Shown here piece after piece: positions 7,201 through 13,529 of a DNA stretch of 20,055 nucleotides (within the stretch, counting starts at the first letter, position 1; the number at the start of each line of letters is the position of its first letter). This DNA is from Clostridiales bacterium (lineage in GTDB: Bacteria > Bacillota > Clostridia > Oscillospirales > Oscillospiraceae): the NCBI GenBank assembly GCA_019418625.1, contig DYBL01000030.1, forward strand, positions 1 through 20,055, in the 5' to 3' direction. The notes under the pieces are model-generated. The model saw only the letters and a list, made by a program, of their open reading frames with translations. It ran no database searches and was not told the DNA's origin. The translations under genes were made by a program, and so were the position numbers.

Positions 7201-8946
7201 ACTGATGACATTGGCATGGAACACCTTGTCCGGACGCCGTTTTGCGGTCTGGACGATGGTGACAGGTGAGATATGCTCCATGCCCTGCTTAAAATTTGCG
7301 GTGCCCTCCCCAGCCGGTGCCATGGCGGCCACCGCCTCCGGCTGCTCCACCGGCAGCGTCCCGGAGCGGAGGATGGCGTCCACATCCGCCTGGAGCTGGA
7401 TCTCCAGGTGATCCTCGTACACCTGGATCTTCCGGATGATCAGCTCCAGATCGTTGCGCTCCAGGGTGTCCTTTCGGAGAATATCCCCAAAGACCTCCAT
7501 GGCGGTGCGGGCGGCCCGGTTCACCTGAATGATGGTGTTGCGCTTGTCCGAGAGCATCTCGATCTGGTGGCGGATGCCCTCGATCTTCTTCTGCAGGTCG
7601 GCCTCCAGTTCGTCGTAGGTCTCCGACAGAAGCTCCTCCTGCTCCGGGTGCTTCATGAGATCCCGGATGCGCTGGCGCTTGGTGACCTTCAGCTCCTCCT
7701 GGAGATCGGAGAGTACCTCCGCCAGCCGGTCGGCGCTCTGTTCCGTCTCCTGCACATCCTCCTGCTCCCGGGCCAGATCCTCGTTGAGCCGCGCCAGCAT
7801 ATCCGCCGAGTTCTCCATCACCTGCCGGACATAAGTTTTCAACAGCTCGTCCAGCTTGTCAGTGCGGATGTGGTGGGAGGTACAGCCCGCCCGTCCCCGG
7901 CGATGGTAGGTACCGCAGGTGTAGGCGCTTTTCAGATCGCCGCGGCTCATGGCGAACATGGGGCTGCCGCAGTCCCCGCATACCAGAAAGCCGGAGTACA
8001 CATTGTCGTACTTCTTTACCCCCCGGTAGTGGGAGGTGGTGCGCTTCTCCCTTAACGCCCGGGTGGTGGCAAAGGTGCGGTAGTCGATGATGGCCTGGTG
8101 GTGGTTTTCAATGACGATCTGCTCGTCCTCGTCCCGGAGGATGTCCCTGCCGTTGATCTTCTTCCGGGTATACTTTCCCTGGCGCAGGGTTCCGATGTAG
8201 AAGTCGTTGTCCAGGATGCCCTGCACCGTCACAATGGCCCAGTCCCGTTTGACGGTTCGATTGTACTCCTTTCCGGCGGCCTCCTTCCGGTCCCGCTCCG
8301 CCATACGGGGGGTGGGGATGCCCTGGTCGGTGAGGTAGTTGGCGATTTTCTTGTAGCCCCAGCCCTCCTCGTTGTAGAGGCGGAAGATGGTGCGGACGAT
8401 ATCCGCTTCGGTGGGGACGATTTCAAACTCTTGCCGCTGGTTGATGATGTAGCCGTAGGGCGCGGCGCAGATCCACTTCCCGTCGGCCTGCCGCCGCTTG
8501 ATGACATTGCGCACCTTTTTGCTGGTGTCGGTGACGGGCATCTCGTTGATGAGGAACTGAAACTGAATTTTCAGCCAGTCGTCGTCGTTGGGGAAGTCAA
8601 TGCCGTCCCCGATGGAGATGATCCGCACCCCGGCGTCCCGCAGGTCCTCCAGCTCCACCAGTCCCCGGCTGTTGCGCCGGGAGAAACGGGAGAAGTCCTT
8701 GACGATGAGGATGTCGTACTGGTGGGTCACCAGCTTTTTCCGCATGGCCTGGTAACCCTCCCGCTGCTCAAAGGTGTAGCCGGAGCGGTCCCGATCCTCA
8801 TAGAAGGTAAGGGTGCTGCCGGGAAATTTCTGCTTCACAAAGTCCTCGATGATGGCCTTCTGGTTTTCAATGGAGATGTTTTTCTGATCCAGCTCATCGT
8901 CCACCGAGATGCGGGTGTATCCTGCGATATCAAAGGTCTCAATCAT
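6745..8946 (-). CDS. Large serine recombinase fused in frame to SpoVT C-terminal domain
   Basis: A 733-residue frame in two parts. Residues 1-530 are a large serine recombinase: YTRISVDD (10-17, Arg12 and catalytic Ser14), DRDRSGY (51-57), KDFSRFSRR (83-91), a recombinase domain, a zinc ribbon C323-x2-C326-x17-C344-x10-C355, and a coiled coil at about 380-470. From about residue 583 the sequence becomes SpoVT: GDPLEIY, DGEVIFKKYS, DRDTIIAVAGGSKRE, then a GAF-like end to 733. These ~150 residues match SpoVT from about residue 31 onward; its AbrB-type DNA-binding half is missing. The simplest reading is an element integrated in spoVT, with the recombinase frame running into host sequence. The start overlaps the RhuM stop (ATGA). 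A true evolved fusion is less likely but possible. Confidence 0.88.
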   Translation of the reverse strand: MIETFDIAGYTRISVDDELDQKNISIENQKAIIEDFVKQKFPGSTLTFYEDRDRSGYTFEQREGYQAMRKKLVTHQYDILIVKDFSRFSRRNSRGLVELEDLRDAGVRIISIGDGIDFPNDDDWLKIQFQFLINEMPVTDTSKKVRNVIKRRQADGKWICAAPYGYIINQRQEFEIVPTEADIVRTIFRLYNEEGWGYKKIANYLTDQGIPTPRMAERDRKEAAGKEYNRTVKRDWAIVTVQGILDNDFYIGTLRQGKYTRKKINGRDILRDEDEQIVIENHHQAIIDYRTFATTRALREKRTTSHYRGVKKYDNVYSGFLVCGDCGSPMFAMSRGDLKSAYTCGTYHRRGRAGCTSHHIRTDKLDELLKTYVRQVMENSADMLARLNEDLAREQEDVQETEQSADRLAEVLSDLQEELKVTKRQRIRDLMKHPEQEELLSETYDELEADLQKKIEGIRHQIEMLSDKRNTIIQVNRAARTAMEVFGDILRKDTLERNDLELIIRKIQVYEDHLEIQLQADVDAILRSGTLPVEQPEAVAAMAPAGEGTANFKQGMEHISPVTIVQTAKRRPDKVFHANVISDGDPLEIYTSRDGEVIFKKYSLLGGVEDFAVELCETMSRSTGEICAVTDRDTIIAVAGGSKRELLGKRISPELERIMEGRKIYRREAQDEEVAVTDSGDPLRVRVAAPILAEGDLLGLVLFVGGEGAAPAEEPEYKLAQTIAAFLGRHMES
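7190..7206. other. Predicted attachment-site junction (att) in spoVT
   Basis: The change from recombinase tail to SpoVT falls near codons 581-585 of the fused frame (about 7203-7193). In SpoVT the segment is typically R-E-G-D-P-L-E; here the residues before G are I-S-D, so the crossover core is probably within the GGCGATCCG stretch (minus strand). The exact core needs the other att site, which is not present here. Confidence 0.55.
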
Positions 8947-9968
8947 GGGTTGCCGCCCCCTTTCAAGTACCGCTCCATAGCCCGGTCAAACTCGGAGATG
9001 TAGTCGGCATCCTGTTTCTTTCGGAATTGGGCATAGATGTCGCTGACCTTCTTCACCGCCGCCTCCCGGGAGATATGCCCCTTGCCCTCCAGCACCTTGC
9101 GCCGGTTGTTGGTGAGGAAGCGGTCTGTCTCGCGGAGCCAGTCCTCCATGCTCATAAGCTGCTCGTCCTCTGCCATCAGCTCGGCGTAGTCGATGAACAT
9201 GGTTACCAGACGGTTGAGCCGGGACAGTTCCTTTTCATTGAGGTAGTTTTTTGCCACCAGGGTATCGCTTTTCAGAATCTTTCCGTCCGGCGCGCCCTTC
9301 CAGGTGGTCAGGCCCATGGTGGGGCTGTCCAGAGTAGCCCGTTCCGAAATCAGCTCCGCCGCCGTCTTGCCGGTGACGGCAAAGTGCAGCTTGTTCTGTA
9401 CGAAGGCATAGAAGGCTTTTGTGGTCTCGCTGTTCTTGTCGTAGTCATAGCTGCACTGTTCAAACACATCGGCGATCTTCTGATAGGCTCGGCGCTCGCT
9501 GGCCCGGATCTCCCGGATGCGCTCCAGCAGTTCGTCGAAGTAGTCCCGGCCAAAGGGCTTGCCGTTTTTCAGCATATCGTCATTGAGGACAAAGCCCTTG
9601 GTGATGTACTCTTTCAGTGTCTTGGTCGCCCACTGGCGGAACCGAGTGGCCTTCTTGGAGTTCACCCGGTAGCCCACGGCGATGATGGCGTCCAGGTTGT
9701 AGTGCTCCAGGGTACGGCGCACCCGCCGGGAGCCCTCCTCCTGAACTGTTTCCATTTTGGAAACGGTTGCGTCTCGGGTGAGTTCCTCCTCCTCATAGAT
9801 GTTTTGCAGGTGCTTGGAGATGGCGGGAACATTCACATCGAACAGCTCTGCCATTGCCTTTTGCGTCAGCCAGAAGGTCTCGTCCCGAAATACAACACTG
9901 ACAAACTCCTTCTCGCCGTCATTGTTGTAGAGCAGGATTTCCCCCTGCTGCATGGGCTTTTGATCCAT
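8943..9968 (-). CDS. RhuM family protein (copy 2), co-operonic with the recombinase
   Basis: A 341-residue RhuM protein (PF13310). The family blocks are all present: FWLTQKAMAELFDV, PAISKHLQNIYEEEEL, ATVSKMETV, YNLDAIIAVGYRVNSKKAT, NKLHFAVTGKTAAEL and MGLTTWKGAP. The two RhuM proteins in this window align block for block but differ along their length, so they were acquired separately rather than by a recent duplication. AAAGGGGGA precedes ATG 9968. The stop overlaps the recombinase ATG, so RhuM is made with the recombinase from the promoter at 10023-10051. That linkage and the DNA-binding look of its N-terminus suggest a role in controlling integration or excision, but this is inference. Confidence 0.9.
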   Translation of the reverse strand: MDQKPMQQGEILLYNNDGEKEFVSVVFRDETFWLTQKAMAELFDVNVPAISKHLQNIYEEEELTRDATVSKMETVQEEGSRRVRRTLEHYNLDAIIAVGYRVNSKKATRFRQWATKTLKEYITKGFVLNDDMLKNGKPFGRDYFDELLERIREIRASERRAYQKIADVFEQCSYDYDKNSETTKAFYAFVQNKLHFAVTGKTAAELISERATLDSPTMGLTTWKGAPDGKILKSDTLVAKNYLNEKELSRLNRLVTMFIDYAELMAEDEQLMSMEDWLRETDRFLTNNRRKVLEGKGHISREAAVKKVSDIYAQFRKKQDADYISEFDRAMERYLKGGGNP

Positions 9969-10022
9969 AGTATCCCCCTTTCAACAATATGGTTTATTTT
10001 CATTCTTCTATTTACAGATAAC

Positions 10023-10051
10023 ATTGTATATTGATTTTTCAAAAATTGCAA
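10023..10051 (-). promoter_or_regulatory. Promoter of the RhuM-recombinase operon
   Basis: On the minus strand TTGCAA (10051-10046) and TACAAT (10028-10023) are separated by exactly 17 bases, in a strongly AT-rich stretch unlike the surrounding GC-rich DNA. The leader to ATG 9968 is about 50 bases. Confidence 0.65.
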
Positions 10052-10060
10052 GCGGAAAAT

Positions 10061-10097
10061 AAAAAACAGGGGGAGGCAATTTTTCGCTGCCTCCCCC
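10061..10097 (-). terminator. Terminator of the mobilization operon
   Basis: GGGGGAGGCA (10069-10078) pairs with TGCCTCCCCC (10088-10097), giving a 10-bp perfect stem. On the minus strand it is followed by TG and a run of six T. It begins six bases after the stop of the last mob gene and insulates the recombinase operon. Confidence 0.92.
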
Positions 10098-10103
10098 AAT
10101 TGG

Positions 10104-10358
10104 TTACATGGTCATCACCTGCTGCGCCTGCTTTTGCGCCAGCACTTCCTTCTCCGCCTGTCGCCGCCGGTTGTAGAGCAGCAGATCCCGGGTCTGCTGG
10201 TACAGGTCTGCCCCTCCGGACAGGAAGACCGCCACCAGATAGTTCTGTGCCTTGTACTGCTGATAGAGCGGCTTCAGCGATTCCCGGAATGCCGCATCCT
10301 CTTTTTCCTCTCTGGTCAACCAGAGTTCTACGATCTTGTTTTGCTCCCTTACTTCCAT
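10104..10358 (-). CDS. Small charged protein, end of mob operon
   Basis: From ATG 10358 this gives 84 residues, starting MEVREQNKIVELWLTREEKE and ending with a Gln/Lys-rich helix (RRRQAEKEVLAQKQAQQ). I do not recognise a defined domain; similar short proteins follow relaxase genes in clostridial elements. It is probably helical and cytosolic. The frame is open back to 10433, overlapping the relaxase stop, but GGAGAGGAG about 15-20 bases upstream and the start of the charged sequence favour 10358 or a TTG six bases before it. Function unknown; association with the relaxosome is inferred from position only. Confidence 0.65.
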   Translation of the reverse strand: MEVREQNKIVELWLTREEKEDAAFRESLKPLYQQYKAQNYLVAVFLSGGADLYQQTRDLLLYNRRRQAEKEVLAQKQAQQVMTM

Positions 10359-10388
10359 GCGCAATGGGCTGTCATCTCCTCTCCAGTA

Positions 10389-10410
10389 TTTTCCTCTTTG
10401 AAGAGGAAAA
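10389..10410 (-). terminator. Hairpin between relaxase and downstream gene
   Basis: TTTTCCTCTT (10389-10398) and AAGAGGAAAA (10401-10410) form a perfect 10-bp arm pair directly after the relaxase stop. The U-rich base of the stem could cause partial termination or processing, lowering expression of the next gene. Confidence 0.5.
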
Positions 10411-10414
10411 ATAT

Positions 10415-11782
10415 TCACATGGTCTGCTGCCAAGTCTGTTCTTCTTCGTGATCGTCCTCGGCGTGGCCTTGGGCGATTTTCTTCTGCTGCTTCTTACGGA
10501 GTGTTTTCTTATCTGTGTGCGGATGTGTGGTGGTAGCGTCCATCACGGGAGCAGGCCCTTGGCCGCGCTCCAGAGCGTGTCCAAGCTGGACCACACCACC
10601 CACAGCACCAGCCCAGTCAGCGCCAGGGCCGCCAGTCCCAACAGCAGACTGGTCCATGGAATGTCTGGCAGACTCAGTCTGGGCAGCCTGATGCCGCGCA
10701 GAGAAAAACGCTTCTCGTTCCGCTTCCCAGCCTGTCGCAGTATCGCCCGTATCTCCGCCACATCCCGCGCCAGTGCCTCCATCTGCGCCTGGGTGGGGTA
10801 CGGCTTCCTCCGGCTGGAAGCCTCCCGCAGAAGGGCTGTGTGGGCCTCCGTGTGCCGCTCCAGATTCTCCAGAGCCTTGCTCTGCTCTGCCGTCAACTGA
10901 TACAGTGCGCTGATCATCAGCAGTAAATTGTCCCACTCCTCCTGGCTGGGACAGGTCTGAGTTGCTACTGGCTGTGAAGCGTTCCTCCGCTTCAATTCCT
11001 CCATGGGCAAGCGCTGCCCGGATTCTGAACTCATGTTCCATGACCTTCTTGGTGTACTTTCCGTCGTGGAGCCGGTCATCCCGGCACTTCATTCCCTTTG
11101 GTGTGGTGTAGGTGATATTCTTCCGGCTGTCCGTCCAGTGCACTTCGTAGCCCTCACTTTTCATCAGAGCAATGAACTCCTCCTTGGTAGAGGCATACCG
11201 CATACACTGATCGATGGTGTTCATCAGTCGGAACTTCCAGCTCTCCCCCTTGGCGGCGGAGCGGTACTCCCGGCTGCTCATGCCCTTGGTCTTTTTCGGT
11301 TGTTGCTTCTCCAAAACAGAAAAACCATATTTCATACAAAGCTCATCAGAGAGTGCACGCAGGTTTTTCAAGGTGCTTGGTCCCTGCCGAAGCATTTTCC
11401 CGGTTTCGTAGCACACCGAATTGACAATGAAATGCGTGTGGATGTGTTCGGCGTCCGTGTGGGTGGCGATGAGCACCTCACTGTCCGGCCACGCCTGCTC
11501 CGCAAACTCCTGCGCCACCTGGTGCGCCAACACTCCGGTAATCTCCTCGTCCGGTGAGAAGGACTGGACATAGTGATAGAACCAAACGGGGCTGTCCTTT
11601 CGGTGCATCTGCCGGGTGGCAATGAACTCCTGAGCAGCCAACTGTGGCGTGCAGTTCTGTCCCTTGACCAACTGCCAGCCGTCCTCTTGCTCGGTTTTCT
11701 GTTTCTGAGACACATAGCCAGCCACGCCATGAAGCGCTCCAGCGGACTGACTCTTGTATCGAATGAATGTAACCGTAGCCAT
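10415..11782 (-). CDS. Relaxase / mobilization nuclease (HUH type)
   Basis: A 455-residue relaxase (PF03432-like, MOBP type) that would nick oriT and stay linked to the 5' end of the transferred strand through a tyrosine. The metal-binding HUH motif is HTDAEHIHTHF (His108, His113, His115, His117). The catalytic Tyr is probably Tyr9 or Tyr23, in FIRYKSQ or VAGYVSQ. Residues 1-260 are the nuclease; the rest is Gly/Ala/Gln-rich and overlaps another open frame, ending in a basic-acidic tail (KKQQKKIAQGHAEDDHEEE). ATG 11782 overlaps the MobC stop (TGATG), so translation is coupled. The frame is open further upstream, but the family start MATVTFIRYK fixes this ATG. Confidence 0.9.
   Translation of the reverse strand: MATVTFIRYKSQSAGALHGVAGYVSQKQKTEQEDGWQLVKGQNCTPQLAAQEFIATRQMHRKDSPVWFYHYVQSFSPDEEITGVLAHQVAQEFAEQAWPDSEVLIATHTDAEHIHTHFIVNSVCYETGKMLRQGPSTLKNLRALSDELCMKYGFSVLEKQQPKKTKGMSSREYRSAAKGESWKFRLMNTIDQCMRYASTKEEFIALMKSEGYEVHWTDSRKNITYTTPKGMKCRDDRLHDGKYTKKVMEHEFRIRAALAHGGIEAEERFTASSNSDLSQPGGVGQFTADDQRTVSVDGRAEQGSGESGAAHGGPHSPSAGGFQPEEAVPHPGADGGTGAGCGGDTGDTATGWEAEREAFFSARHQAAQTESARHSMDQSAVGTGGPGADWAGAVGGVVQLGHALERGQGPAPVMDATTTHPHTDKKTLRKKQQKKIAQGHAEDDHEEEQTWQQTM
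10543..11034 (-). CDS. Membrane protein nested in the relaxase gene (MobB-like position)
   Basis: A different minus-strand frame, wholly inside the relaxase gene, encodes 163 residues. The middle (WDNLLLMISALYQLTAEQ to RDVAEIRAIL) looks like a coiled coil, followed by a basic stretch (RNEKRFSLRGIRLPRL) and one transmembrane helix near residues 129-151 (LLLGLAALALTGLVLWVVW). The composition looks like a real protein, whereas the relaxase frame over the same DNA is low in complexity. In IncQ plasmid RSF1010, mobB is likewise nested in mobA in another frame and encodes a membrane protein that aids transfer, so an analogous role is reasonable. AAGAAGG lies 9 bases before ATG 11034; ATG 11004 lacks such a site. 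Confidence 0.65.
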   Translation of the reverse strand: MSSESGQRLPMEELKRRNASQPVATQTCPSQEEWDNLLLMISALYQLTAEQSKALENLERHTEAHTALLREASSRRKPYPTQAQMEALARDVAEIRAILRQAGKRNEKRFSLRGIRLPRLSLPDIPWTSLLLGLAALALTGLVLWVVWSSLDTLWSAAKGLLP

Positions 11783-12099
11783 CAGGTCCGCTCCTGTTCC
11801 GCCAGTTCCCGCAGTTTGAGATAGACCTGGCTGAGTGTCTGCCACGCATCGTCCAGATGGACTTCTTTGATCCTGCCCATGTTGCACAGCACCACCAGTT
11901 GGTTGATGTTGCGCCCGACGCCCTTGAGTTCATGGGTGATCTCCTCCAGCCCTTCTACCACTACGACCTTGTGCCGCAGCGCCGCCGCACGCACATACGC
12001 CCCTACCGGCATTTGCGCTGTTTCTGCTTTTGCCGCAATGCTGTCATATTGCTCCTGCGTGAGTCGGAGCGTGATCCGCACTTCTTTTTTCTGTTTCAT
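11782..12099 (-). CDS. mobC: MobC-type relaxosome accessory protein
   Basis: A 105-residue protein with an N-terminal ribbon-helix-helix (VRITLRLTQEQYDSI) and the MobC signature GVGRNINQLVVLCNMG near residue 70. MobC proteins bind oriT and help the relaxase open the strand at the nick site. GGAGG lies 6 bases before ATG 12099. The frame is open to 12129, but that extension would cross the candidate oriT. The stop overlaps the relaxase ATG. The position between oriT and relaxase is classical. Confidence 0.88.
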   Translation of the reverse strand: MKQKKEVRITLRLTQEQYDSIAAKAETAQMPVGAYVRAAALRHKVVVVEGLEEITHELKGVGRNINQLVVLCNMGRIKEVHLDDAWQTLSQVYLKLRELAEQERT

Positions 12100-12125
12100 G
12101 CCATACCTCCATTTTCTCGTCCCCA

Positions 12126-12160
12126 CCAAACGAGAGCCCAGCGTAGCGGGTCTCGTTTGG
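12126..12160. other. Candidate origin of transfer (oriT)
   Basis: CCAAACGAGA (12126-12135) and TCTCGTTTGG (12151-12160) form a perfect inverted repeat, with an inner CCC/GGG pairing, right upstream of mobC and the relaxase. Such an inverted repeat beside the accessory and relaxase genes is the usual layout of a MOBP-type oriT. The nick would be expected just outside one arm, perhaps in the GT-rich stretch at 12112-12125 (minus strand). I cannot match a known nick sequence with certainty. Confidence 0.6.
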
Positions 12161-12185
12161 AAAGGAGACAGTGTGTAATGAACGA

Positions 12186-12329
12186 GCTTTCGGCTTTAGC
12201 CGGAAGCGAATGATGTGGAACTACTGTCGACGCAGTGGGTCCGGGCTTCTGCCCGGAATCCGCCGGTTTCCGGCGGGGCCAAGTCCGACAAAGTCGGACG
12301 AAGGCTCTGCTTGCCCTCCCAAAGGGAGG
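12186..12329. repeat. Row of six consecutive short hairpins
   Basis: Six stem-loops follow one another: 12186-12207 (9 bp with one wobble), 12221-12238 (6 bp with one wobble), 12240-12257 (7 bp), 12260-12276 (7 bp, loop TTT), 12283-12299 (7 bp, loop AAA) and 12315-12329 (6 bp, loop AAA). The row covers the last ~45 codons of repA and its stop codon, which lies in the loop of the first hairpin. The protein end encoded here is low in complexity, suggesting that DNA or RNA structure rather than protein sequence is kept. A single-strand or replication origin is possible. Confidence 0.7.
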
Positions 12330-13407
12330 AATCCGCGTCCCCGGCCCTCTCCGCTCCTCCAGTCGAGTGCTTAACGATAGCAGGGTCAACAGGGTCGACT
12401 GCTGGGACACCCTGGGTATCGTCACTTTCGGCACGCTGCAGCTCAATGAGCCGCCTTCCGTTGCTGCGGCGCACCACAGCGGAAATGCCGATTTTCCTTA
12501 GTGCGTCAAGGTTTTGCAGGATCTGTCTGGACACTTTCTTGGGCGAGATACGCTCCACGCCTACAGGGTCGATTTGTTCAGACAGCTCTGTGGGAGTGCC
12601 GATAAATTCGGTTCGGTCACGCATCAGTTCAGAGAGGAGATAAACGATGCGGTCGCCCAGCAGCTCCGGCTGTGTCCGGCTGTCCGACACCAGTTCCCAT
12701 ACATTTTCACCGTTGCGCTCCAGTGTCAGCTCCCGGTATTCTATGTCACGGCCAATACAGGAGAGTTTGGCTCTGCCGCTGCCCCGCTTTTCTTCCACCA
12801 GTGTGAAGCTGGAATCCACTGCGCCGCTGATGGCAGTGGTCCCGGAGATCCGGTGGAACACATCTTCCGCCTTTTCTTTCCGCAGATGGTGGATGAGCAG
12901 GATGGCAATGCCGTGCTTGTCCGCCAGCCGCTTGAGCATAGACAGATCCCGGTAGTCATTGGCGTAGGTGGCGTCGTGGATCGGACGGACCATCTGCAGG
13001 GTGTCGATAATGACCAGCACGGTGTCCAGGTGTGCGGCGACAAATGCGTCCACCTGCTCCTCCAACCCTTGGCCGATGAGGGCGCACTCCGTGCAGAAGT
13101 GGACGCTGTCTGGTGCATCCTCCGTGATTTCAAAGAGGCGATTCTGGATGCGGAGGACGGAGTCCTCCAGACAGAGATAGAGGGTGGTGCCCTGCTTGGT
13201 GCTCATGTTCCACACCGGTTCTCCCTTGGCCACCGTCACCGCCAGCCACAGAGCCAACCAGGACTTACCCACCTTTGGTGAGCCCGCCAGGATGTGCAGA
13301 CCCTGAGAGATCAGGGTGTCCACCACAAAATTGGGCGGCTCCAGCGGACGATCCATCAGGGTTCTGCCGTCCACTGTGATGAGGGGATGGTTCATTTTGT
13401 TGTTCAT
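12196..13407 (-). CDS. RepA-type AAA ATPase / replicative helicase
   Basis: A 403-residue RecA-fold ATPase (AAA_25, RepA-helicase type). Walker A is GSPKVGKS (42-49) and Walker B is VLVIIDT (130-136); IAILLIHHLRKEK (168-180) and a GTTAISGAVDSS loop follow, as in RSF1010 RepA-like hexameric helicases. It would unwind the element's DNA during replication or transfer. ATG 13407 is chosen because GGAGG lies 8 bases upstream; the frame stays open to 13530 but without family sequence. The last ~60 residues are low-complexity and coincide with the hairpin row. The gene is divergent from the polymerase gene, sharing a 122-base promoter region with it. Confidence 0.85.
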   Translation of the reverse strand: MNNKMNHPLITVDGRTLMDRPLEPPNFVVDTLISQGLHILAGSPKVGKSWLALWLAVTVAKGEPVWNMSTKQGTTLYLCLEDSVLRIQNRLFEITEDAPDSVHFCTECALIGQGLEEQVDAFVAAHLDTVLVIIDTLQMVRPIHDATYANDYRDLSMLKRLADKHGIAILLIHHLRKEKAEDVFHRISGTTAISGAVDSSFTLVEEKRGSGRAKLSCIGRDIEYRELTLERNGENVWELVSDSRTQPELLGDRIVYLLSELMRDRTEFIGTPTELSEQIDPVGVERISPKKVSRQILQNLDALRKIGISAVVRRSNGRRLIELQRAESDDTQGVPAVDPVDPAIVKHSTGGAERAGDADSSLWEGKQSLRPTLSDLAPPETGGFRAEARTHCVDSSSTSFASG

Positions 13408-13445
13408 GTTTAGTACCTCCATTTCAAGAATTTGAATACAAAAAG

Positions 13446-13469
13446 CTCCCACCTCAAAAGAAGTGGGAG
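13446..13469 (-). terminator. Attenuator-like hairpin before repA
   Basis: CTCCCAC (13446-13452) pairs with GTGGGAG (13463-13469), with more pairing inside apart from one mismatch. On the minus strand the stem is followed by CTTTTTG, as in an intrinsic terminator, yet it lies about 25 bases upstream of the repA ribosome binding site. It may attenuate repA expression, or stop antisense reading toward repA. Confidence 0.6.
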
Positions 13470-13480
13470 TAGTATTCTTT

Positions 13481-13508
13481 TTGATTTTGAAATGGTTTGT
13501 GGTAGAAT
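13481..13508 (+). promoter_or_regulatory. Predicted promoter of the polymerase operon
   Basis: TTGATT (13481-13486) and TAGAAT (13503-13508) are spaced 16 bases apart, giving a leader of about 15 bases before ATG 13530, which has GGAGGTGA at 13518-13525. I did not find a convincing minus-strand promoter for repA in the same gap. Confidence 0.5.
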
Positions 13509-13529
13509 AGAGCAAACGGAGGTGAGCCA

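Noticed and set aside
6745..8946. Reading the recombinase-SpoVT protein as a stable functional fusion
   Set aside because: Not excluded, but the SpoVT part starts abruptly at its residue ~31, keeps its own terminator and neighbour, and lacks the domain needed for its known role, so integration into spoVT is simpler.
7273..9003. Two plus-strand open frames opposite the recombinase
   Set aside because: Leu/Val/His-rich antisense shadows of a clear serine recombinase; no start signals and no family pattern.
10031..10900. Plus-strand open frame of 289 codons across the mob operon end
   Set aside because: It crosses a strong terminator and lies antisense to the relaxase and the small downstream gene; Ser/Arg/Ala-rich without motifs.
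12186..12329. Hairpin row considered as an integron-like attC or a tRNA
   Set aside because: There is no attC R/L box pair and no cloverleaf with a TPsiC-like arm; the stems are separate and short-looped.
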